Source: Candidatus Aenigmatarchaeota archaeon
GTDB taxonomy: Archaea > Aenigmatarchaeota > Aenigmatarchaeia > QMZP01 > JAUXAV01
NCBI GenBank assembly: GCA_030619735.1
Contig: JAUXAV010000002.1
Location: 1 to 26,789 of the forward strand
Direction of reading: 5' to 3'
DNA length: 26,789 bases
In this document: positions 16,250-22,643 of the stretch, piece after piece
How the letters are laid out: every line of letters begins with the position of its first letter
Position numbering within the stretch: position 1 is the first letter of the stretch
Notes under the pieces: model-generated
What the model saw: only the letters and a program-made list of their open reading frames with translations
Database searches by the model: none
What the model was told of the DNA's origin: nothing
Position numbers and translations under genes: made by a program

Positions 16250-19200
16250 TTAAGCACACTCCTGACCATAGTTCAAACCAACGGTAGCAAGGTCAAATAT
16301 ATTGATTTTTCCATCCCCATCCGGCGGGGGATGGATATCAGCAGGCTCGCAAAAACCTTCCGGTTCCTTGCCATAGCACAGGCCCACATGGGCAAGGTCA
16401 AATATGTTAACAGTGCAGTCACCGTTGACATCGCCTGGAAGAGCGCCGAGATAGATTTCCTTTACATCCACTTTGTATATCAGCGCTGTACGATTGCCTA
16501 GGGAAGATACGACATCCCAATTATCATTTCCTGTTCCACCGAAAAGATAAAGTTTATCATATGTATTGTTTTCTGGTATTTTGTATGTAAAAACAAAGGA
16601 TTTTGTCTTCTCTGCCAATAGACTGGTTGGCGTTAGATTAAAGTAAAGCTCTTCATAATGTGTTTCATTTTCAAAATTCACTCCAAAAACAGCTCCCCAG
16701 TTTGTTAAATTAAATGCCTCGTTATTTGTTACAGTCACGTTTGCTTTTATGGTATCTCCATTTTCAAATTTGGAAGCATTTAATTCAAGTCTTGCGTCTA
16801 TTTTAAGCAAAGTAACATTTATTTCCAAATCATCTGTTAAATTAATCATCATATTTTTATCATCAAATACTTCAAATGCTATTGTTGTATAATCTTCTAA
16901 AATACCATCTTCATCATTTATATCCAATTCATAAAGACCCTCTTCTAGATTTGTGAATTCAAAATATCCCTCAGCATCTGTTGTATCTTCCAACCACATG
17001 GTCCAGCCTTCATCTTCTAATTCTACAGGAACATTTGCTAAAGGATTGCCAGAGGAATTAAAAACATAGCCGGAGATTAAGCTTCTGTTAACCTCGGTAT
17101 CTACCTGTATCATTCTCCCCCACACCTCTTGATATGTTAATGCATTAAGCGGACCCATACTTGAATTTACAGTGAAGTTGCCATTTCCTACTCCTCCCCA
17201 TAAATCCAGTTCTGGATGGGTGTTATTTTCGGGGATTGTCAGAGGAATGATAAAGGAATTGGTTTCCCCGGCCGACAGGTTAATCGGAGCGACAACATTG
17301 AAATCTAACTCCTCATACTCTTCATTCTCATATTCCAAACCCGCGACTGCACCCCAATTGATCAAATCATAAACATCATTGTTTCTTGCCGTAATGTTCA
17401 CTTCTATTATATCCCCATTGATATAGGAAGGAGAATCTGTGGTCATATCGACAATATCGATGCGCCATAAGGTAAAGTTCATCTCCAAATCCTGTGTTAG
17501 ATTGACTGTATTTTCGTCATCTAATTCCACTGATGTATATTCCAATAACCTTGGCCATTCTCCGTTTATCTCAATATCATACCATCCACTAGAAATATTT
17601 GTAAACTCAAAATAACCGTTTTCATTTGTGGTGTTAACCCATCCCATCCCATTTTGTACATTTTCAAGCCACACAGGAACATTACTTAAGGCATCGCCAG
17701 TGGTGTTGAACATGTAACCAGATATCTTAACAAGGGTTCTGCCCTTTTGTAAAACAAAATCGGCACTGGTTGTCTGCCCTAATGTAACATCAACTGTTTT
17801 GGAATCATCCAAAAATTCTGTCTCGAATGCATCTGTATTGACCGTGTAGGTTCCAGCATACAATCCCGGTATTACATAGCTCCCGTTCTCATCAACCGAG
17901 TGCCTGGGCATTTCATAACCGCCCAAGAACATGTAAACATTGGTTACTGGTGTTCCGTTAATATCGGTTACCTTACCTGTAATGCTTCCTGCCTGAGCCA
18001 ATGTGAAATTCATGGCTGCTGTCTCACCCTCCGAAACAAAAACCCATCCAAAAGTCTCAAACAGGTTCGGGTCTGCTGGAATTACATTTATTTCGTAATC
18101 TCCTGTTCCCAGGCCAGTCAGATTATAAAATCCGTTGGTATCAGAAACAGCTGTTTCATAGCCTGTTCCACTCGTTTCAAAAATTTCCACCATTGCATCA
18201 GAGACAGGAATCCCATTGTAATCTTTTATATATCCCTCAACAGTGCCGCCCTCTTTCAGGGTGAAGTTAATGATTTTTGTTTCATCCGCGCCAAGGTTCG
18301 TTATTACGGAATCGCTCAACAGATTATTATCAGAGATTACTTCAGCCTCCACCATGTAGACTCCCTCCTCCAGCCTGGGAAGAACATAGCTCCCATTTCC
18401 ATCCGTGATATCATAATAATATTCGTTCTCACCCCCGGGTTTTCTTATAATGAAGTCATCAATTCTGAAATCCGTATCTGTTCCCTGTTCAAAATCCTCA
18501 TGAAATATCCTTATTGTGAAATTTCCGAGATTTACTCCATCCCAATCAGAGATAAGATTGCCGTCTATGTACCCGGAAATCCTTTGCCCGGATTTGTCAT
18601 ATTCCAGCCTCCATTTATGGTAATTAACATCTTCATCATAAAAGAATTCAATTACGCCGGGATGCTCTGTATGGCCATAACCCAAATCACCTGTTAATGA
18701 ATAAACATCACTGTTGGCCATTATCCTTACCCATTTCCCGTCCTCACCAAAGATTCCAAGGGAGAGAAATCCTGTTTCACCCCACAAAGCCCCGCTCCTA
18801 AGTTTAACATCAATCTCCACTGCTATAGATTCGTCAAACCTCTCTTTTGTCTCAAGGATATCCCACTGGTTTACATTATCTGCTGTTATCCCGCTTATTC
18901 TTATTTCCCCGCCCGTTTCAGCGATTGTTATGCCTGCATCATCTATGTTCATTGTCCAGTTATTTGCATCCAGATAATTGTCATCAAAATCGTCCCAGAA
19001 CAGGATATTTTCAGGGGTGGCTGAAACAAACACCCTGGGGACAGGGTTTTCGTTGTAATCTTTTACAAATCCCTCAATCCCTCCTACGGGCTGGAATATG
19101 GAATAATCGTATTCCGAGGTGGTATATGCATTGGAGCGGTTGTCTGTCAGATTCCCTTCCCCGTCAAAAATAAAGAGGTAGCTCAGGTTAAACCTGCCAT

Positions 19201-21016
19201 TTGTTTTATTCTCATATATATAAGAGCCTCCAAATGGCAATTCAACCGTCTGCAGGCCATTATCCAGATAGGACTCATTCAGGGCAAACACCAAAAAATC
19301 ATCCCTGCTCAAGACACCTATTACACTATAGTCCCCCGGCTCCGTATTATTGACACCAACCCCTATTGCCAGATAATCATAATATCCGTCATTGTCCTTG
19401 TCCACCAGATATTCGGAATAAGAATCAGTGAATTCTGCCGTGCCAGTACTTAATGCACCAAACACGGAGGATGACTGGGAAGATGAGCCTCCCCAGCTGG
19501 AGCAGTCCCTTATCTTTTTTATTATTAATTTTATCATATCAATTGCATCCTTTGCACATTCAGCACACGCCGGATTTGAAGCAAGACAATAGGCGCAGGC
19601 TCCCAGAAGCACCAAAGATTCTGGCGGGGCCGCAAATGCTGCCGCACATATCCCGCCGCAGGGGCCAATACATGGTGAACAGGATTTTATAATGCTTAAT
19701 GCGGCATATCCCATCTCCAGCAGCTCGTCCCAGTCCTCAATGCAGTAGGTCTTTATCCATTTGTCATACTTGGTTTCATAGCCATAAGACCAGGGCCAGC
19801 AGGTCCCGTGGCATGCCCTGCCCACACCCCTTACAATATAGTAATTCGGCAGAAAGGAGAATGGTATCTTTATGTTTCTGCTGAATGAATGCCTGTCAAT
19901 AGGAGCCCCATACTTGACGTGTTTGCTTCTCAGTTTCCAAAACCATTGATTGGCGTATTTCCCATAAAGCTTTACGAAGTAGTTGGGGCAGTCGCAGTGC
20001 GCAGAATACTCTATGCGAAGATTTACACTGCTCCCCGCTTTTGCCACATCCGGTCCGTATATCATCAAATCTGATATATAGGGATTTGCCTTTGTGGTCA
20101 TGAAATCTGTCATCACCACCATGCCGTTATTCCCCTGGACATAATCCAGGAAACTGGCAAACACCTCCAGCCTTTCCTCATCAGAACCAATTACCGAGGC
20201 ATGCACAACCACGGTGAATGGTTCTTTAGTAACAAGGCTCTCATCGTATCTTTTTGTCAAGTAACCAAGATAATCCTTTGGACTTGCACCAGTATCAAAA
20301 ATAACCTCGTCTACTAAAGGGATATCCTCAGAACCCTCCTTTATCGTTGCAACCGGTATGGCCACAAACCCGTAATCCGTATGATAGGGATGGGTCTTGG
20401 TTTCCGAGGCAAGGAAACCTGCATTTGACCTTACCTTAAGTTCTTGCAATGCTTTGAAGGTGTCCTCGTTCTGCCTAAGACCTTGGGGCTTGAAATCCGC
20501 AATGTATGCATAATAGAAATTGTTTATCGCCTTCCTCACCGCCGTAAATGATTTGTTTATAAGATTGAGCTGTTCCCTGTAATCAAGCAGGGTCAGGTCC
20601 TCCCCGCTTTCCCATCCCCCTACCCCTATCTGGTGCCTTCTGTCATGAATATCCTTCACAACTTCGGGATGCTTTTCTGCAAAATCTCCGGTGAAATAAA
20701 CGGTTATGCTCCAGCCCCTTTTCTCTATTTCACCAAGTATCCTGTAAACCCAATCCCTGTCCCCATTCCCTACATCAACCTGGACATTCACCAGAACCGG
20801 TTTTTGGGCATGTGTATAACTGCCATAACGCAATACATCTTCTTGGGCCTGAGGCTCCCCTGCCAGATATTCACAAGCATCATTTGCAAGCTCGGTTTCT
20901 TCTGTTTTTAAAATTACGTTTGAGGTTATATTGCCCCTGGTTGCAAAATACCCCATTGCTAAACCTGAAACTAAAATCACAGCAACTGTCAACCAGATTG
21001 ACAGCTTCCATTTCAT
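16250..21016 (-). CDS. Large secreted paralogue of gene 5: degenerate NodB domain, Cys-rich segment, beta-sandwich repeats, dockerin (gene 6)
   Basis: The protein has 1588 residues. Residues 5-25 are a signal anchor or signal peptide. Residues 70-310 are a NodB-like domain aligned with gene 5; its metal-site histidines are replaced (Gly133, Ser137), while Asp81 and the unusual IADFKPQ are kept. A beta domain shared with gene 5 lies at 311-420. In place of the metallopeptidase there is a Cys-rich hydrophobic stretch (about 425-505). One YNTS-type repeat (about 520-642, ending YTTSEYDY) follows. CarboxypepD_reg repeats begin at 646; the first is split by an inserted LamG-like domain (about 671-862), and more follow at 921-1090. 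A regulatory-like plus CARDB-like pair occurs twice (1095-1310 and 1312-1525). The dockerin is at 1528-1588. A non-catalytic binding or display role is the simplest reading. Confidence 0.87.
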   Translation of the reverse strand: MKWKLSIWLTVAVILVSGLAMGYFATRGNITSNVILKTEETELANDACEYLAGEPQAQEDVLRYGSYTHAQKPVLVNVQVDVGNGDRDWVYRILGEIEKRGWSITVYFTGDFAEKHPEVVKDIHDRRHQIGVGGWESGEDLTLLDYREQLNLINKSFTAVRKAINNFYYAYIADFKPQGLRQNEDTFKALQELKVRSNAGFLASETKTHPYHTDYGFVAIPVATIKEGSEDIPLVDEVIFDTGASPKDYLGYLTKRYDESLVTKEPFTVVVHASVIGSDEERLEVFASFLDYVQGNNGMVVMTDFMTTKANPYISDLMIYGPDVAKAGSSVNLRIEYSAHCDCPNYFVKLYGKYANQWFWKLRSKHVKYGAPIDRHSFSRNIKIPFSFLPNYYIVRGVGRACHGTCWPWSYGYETKYDKWIKTYCIEDWDELLEMGYAALSIIKSCSPCIGPCGGICAAAFAAPPESLVLLGACAYCLASNPACAECAKDAIDMIKLIIKKIRDCSSWGGSSSQSSSVFGALSTGTAEFTDSYSEYLVDKDNDGYYDYLAIGVGVNNTEPGDYSVIGVLSRDDFLVFALNESYLDNGLQTVELPFGGSYIYENKTNGRFNLSYLFIFDGEGNLTDNRSNAYTTSEYDYSIFQPVGGIEGFVKDYNENPVPRVFVSATPENILFWDDFDDNYLDANNWTMNIDDAGITIAETGGEIRISGITADNVNQWDILETKERFDESIAVEIDVKLRSGALWGETGFLSLGIFGEDGKWVRIMANSDVYSLTGDLGYGHTEHPGVIEFFYDEDVNYHKWRLEYDKSGQRISGYIDGNLISDWDGVNLGNFTIRIFHEDFEQGTDTDFRIDDFIIRKPGGENEYYYDITDGNGSYVLPRLEEGVYMVEAEVISDNNLLSDSVITNLGADETKIINFTLKEGGTVEGYIKDYNGIPVSDAMVEIFETSGTGYETAVSDTNGFYNLTGLGTGDYEINVIPADPNLFETFGWVFVSEGETAAMNFTLAQAGSITGKVTDINGTPVTNVYMFLGGYEMPRHSVDENGSYVIPGLYAGTYTVNTDAFETEFLDDSKTVDVTLGQTTSADFVLQKGRTLVKISGYMFNTTGDALSNVPVWLENVQNGMGWVNTTNENGYFEFTNISSGWYDIEINGEWPRLLEYTSVELDDENTVNLTQDLEMNFTLWRIDIVDMTTDSPSYINGDIIEVNITARNNDVYDLINWGAVAGLEYENEEYEELDFNVVAPINLSAGETNSFIIPLTIPENNTHPELDLWGGVGNGNFTVNSSMGPLNALTYQEVWGRMIQVDTEVNRSLISGYVFNSSGNPLANVPVELEDEGWTMWLEDTTDAEGYFEFTNLEEGLYELDINDEDGILEDYTTIAFEVFDDKNMMINLTDDLEINVTLLKIDARLELNASKFENGDTIKANVTVTNNEAFNLTNWGAVFGVNFENETHYEELYFNLTPTSLLAEKTKSFVFTYKIPENNTYDKLYLFGGTGNDNWDVVSSLGNRTALIYKVDVKEIYLGALPGDVNGDCTVNIFDLAHVGLCYGKEPEGFCEPADIHPPPDGDGKINIFDLATVGLNYGQECA
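16456..16930 (-). repeat. Segment nearly identical between genes 5 and 6 (gene 6 copy)
   Basis: This is the counterpart of 10622-11110 in gene 5, with the 64-base exact match at 16841-16904. It encodes the final regulatory-like and CARDB-like domains just before the dockerin. Confidence 0.85.
18431..19006 (-). other. LamG/concanavalin-like domain inserted in a CarboxypepD_reg repeat of gene 6
   Basis: Residues about 671-862 open LFWDDFDDNYLDANNWT and close FRIDDFIIRKPGG, the typical frame of a LamG/DUF1080-like jelly roll. The flanks GGIEGFVKDYNENPVP and DITDGNGSYVLPRLEEG are the two halves of one regulatory-like repeat, so the domain sits in a loop of its host. Confidence 0.7.
19556..19681 (-). 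other. Cys-rich hydrophobic segment of gene 6
   Basis: Residues 446-487 hold eight cysteines in paired spacing (CSPC, CGGIC, CAYC, CAEC) in an Ala/Gly/Leu-rich context, followed by an amphipathic helix (DAIDMIKLIIKKI). It replaces the HEXXH domain of gene 5. The pattern recalls halocin C8-like cysteine-rich peptides or saposin-like helical bundles, but neither match is certain. Confidence 0.5.
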
Positions 21017-21022
21017 AAGATG

Positions 21023-21031
21023 CCCACCCCC
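21023..21031 (-). promoter_or_regulatory. Possible Shine-Dalgarno site of gene 6
   Basis: Minus-strand GGGGGTGGG lies six bases before the ATG at 21016. It is less canonical than the site of gene 2 but well spaced, and the 105-bp gap upstream leaves room for a leader. Confidence 0.4.
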
Positions 21032-21061
21032 AAACTTCAGGTGTCAAGAAGAATTCAGGTT

Positions 21062-21091
21062 TTTTAATATTAACAGTAAGTTTTAAAAAGC
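21062..21091 (-). promoter_or_regulatory. AT-rich promoter region of gene 6
   Basis: Two TATA-like strings occur on the minus strand: GCTTTTTAAAA at 21081-21091, preceded by AAA, and TAATATTAAAA at 21062-21072. The first resembles the boxes of the neighbouring genes. This 105-bp gap is the widest in the window and holds nothing else I can recognise. Confidence 0.45.
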
Positions 21092-21121
21092 TTTGCTCAT
21101 GTCATATTATAGGTATAATGT

Positions 21122-22594
21122 TCAGCAACTTCTTCCATAATTAATTCCAACGGTTGCCAAATCAAATATATTGATAACTCCATCAGGCTTCACATCAGCC
21201 TGCTCACAATTGCTCCAGCATTCTTGAGTTGATGAGCAGCCGTAACATAAGCCTACTGCAGCCAGGTCAAATATATTGACAACACAGTTGCCATCCACAT
21301 CACCGGGTAATTCTCCCAGTAAGGACGAAAGCGACAAATAAATGTATTCCTGCTGATGTGCGGGAACACTGCCTTTTGCATTTGCCACCCAGAATTCCCT
21401 GCTTCCAGGAGCAAACACCACACTGTGCAAGGTTTCTGCTGCACTAACCGGTGATGTTTGCAAAAACTGCATGGCCTTGCCGGGATTTATATTTCCGTAA
21501 TTGCCTTCAATGAGCTCTCTCAACTTATCGTAACGGAGCCATGAATCGCTCTCTAAGAGATAAGTTAAAAAAGGTTGGGGATAACTTACTTCATAATATG
21601 CTGCCTGGAGTGCCTGGAGTCCAGGGTCAGTGTAATGGTTGGTTCTGCGGAGGGCGTTGTTTATGCTTGAAGAATATGGAGGGATGCTTTCTGCGGAATC
21701 CCCGGGGATAAAAACCTTGACATGGTTATCGGAGATTTCCAGAGCACGCGCATCCGCAGGGCCCCCGAGCATGATATTCCACCCAGCTGTTCGGGAGGTT
21801 TGGGATATTATAGTCACTGCATCGTTCAGATTGTCAGAATACTGCAGCACCTTCCTTATCATGAACATATGGGGCATGCCGTTCAGGGTCTGGTCTGTTG
21901 TATCAGAAACCATCTGTCCAAGGGAAACCCCGTGCCCGTTCATCCCTGTCAAGGCCCCCATGAGCCCGGCCCAGCTTACAGATACAAAGGCATTTCCATT
22001 ATCTGGTTCATATACTATTACCAGAGCATTCTCTTGTATGCCGCTCTCAAGTGTCCAGTCCAGGTTTAGTCCATGATAAACATTTCCATCAGCAGTTGCG
22101 GAATCCAGAGCCACGAAATTACTGCAAAGAAACTGGGGCACGGCTTTGGATGAGCCTAAACCCTGTCCGCCAGATCTTACTGCACCCAGGCCAGACCTTA
22201 TTACATCCAGGTGTGTATGCAGGATAAGCAGGTCTGTGTAGGAAACATTTGCCCCCTCAGCCAGTCCCTGCATTTCTTCCTTGTATTCCTGGGGAATATA
22301 TGGTTCCATCATATTAGAAGAGTCAAGCAGATACTCATAAGAATAACCCCAGTTACCTATAATAAAATCATAAAGATACCTCTGGCCATTCTCTTGCACC
22401 TGTTCTTTGAGCAGTGTGCCGTGCTGGTAACCCATCTCATACGGGGAGCCTTTCAGATGAAGGACCAGCAGACCGTTAATGTTTTCCAGGTATCCTTCAC
22501 CGTATGCGGCAATAACAGAAGAAGAATCAGCTGAGCTCACAGAACTTAACATAACAACAAAAATGACCAAAGCCAGAAAACCCCTTTTCTCCAT
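21122..22594 (-). CDS. Secreted C45-family Ntn hydrolase / acyltransferase-like protein with dockerin (gene 7)
   Basis: The protein has 490 residues from the ATG at 22592-22594. The frame could start at 22612, but that would overlap the TATA-like box and place six residues before the signal peptide (MEKRGFLALVIFVVMLSSVS). Residues 45-420 match the peptidase C45 / acyl-CoA:6-aminopenicillanate acyltransferase family: GSPYEMGYQHG at 49-59, the candidate nucleophile Cys157 in FLCSNFVA, NLDWT, and the late RRTNHYTDP signature. Members self-cleave before the Cys to expose an N-terminal nucleophile and hydrolyse amide bonds such as N-acyl groups. The dockerin is at 431-490 and has extra cysteines (LCYGCSS, ECWSNC). 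The substrate could be a lipopeptide, acylated amino acid or acyl signal; nothing decides. Confidence 0.87.
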   Translation of the reverse strand: MEKRGFLALVIFVVMLSSVSSADSSSVIAAYGEGYLENINGLLVLHLKGSPYEMGYQHGTLLKEQVQENGQRYLYDFIIGNWGYSYEYLLDSSNMMEPYIPQEYKEEMQGLAEGANVSYTDLLILHTHLDVIRSGLGAVRSGGQGLGSSKAVPQFLCSNFVALDSATADGNVYHGLNLDWTLESGIQENALVIVYEPDNGNAFVSVSWAGLMGALTGMNGHGVSLGQMVSDTTDQTLNGMPHMFMIRKVLQYSDNLNDAVTIISQTSRTAGWNIMLGGPADARALEISDNHVKVFIPGDSAESIPPYSSSINNALRRTNHYTDPGLQALQAAYYEVSYPQPFLTYLLESDSWLRYDKLRELIEGNYGNINPGKAMQFLQTSPVSAAETLHSVVFAPGSREFWVANAKGSVPAHQQEYIYLSLSSLLGELPGDVDGNCVVNIFDLAAVGLCYGCSSTQECWSNCEQADVKPDGVINIFDLATVGINYGRSC

Positions 22595-22613
22595 GGCTTT
22601 ATATTGGAGCAAA

Positions 22614-22624
22614 GAAATAAAAGG
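22614..22624 (-). promoter_or_regulatory. TATA-like box for gene 7
   Basis: Minus-strand CCTTTTATTTC ends 20 bp before the chosen ATG (22594), the same spacing as before genes 1 and 5. This supports the shorter start. Confidence 0.5.
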
Positions 22625-22643
22625 TTAACGACATTATCAGAAA

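Noticed and set aside
17900..18697. 265-residue open frame on the plus strand
   Set aside because: It lies wholly antisense to gene 6, has no recognisable domain or promoter, and reads as a shadow of the minus-strand coding sequence.
22595..22612. Start of gene 7 at 22612
   Set aside because: It adds six residues before a good signal peptide and would begin inside the upstream promoter element; the ATG at 22594 has the same box spacing as genes 1 and 5.
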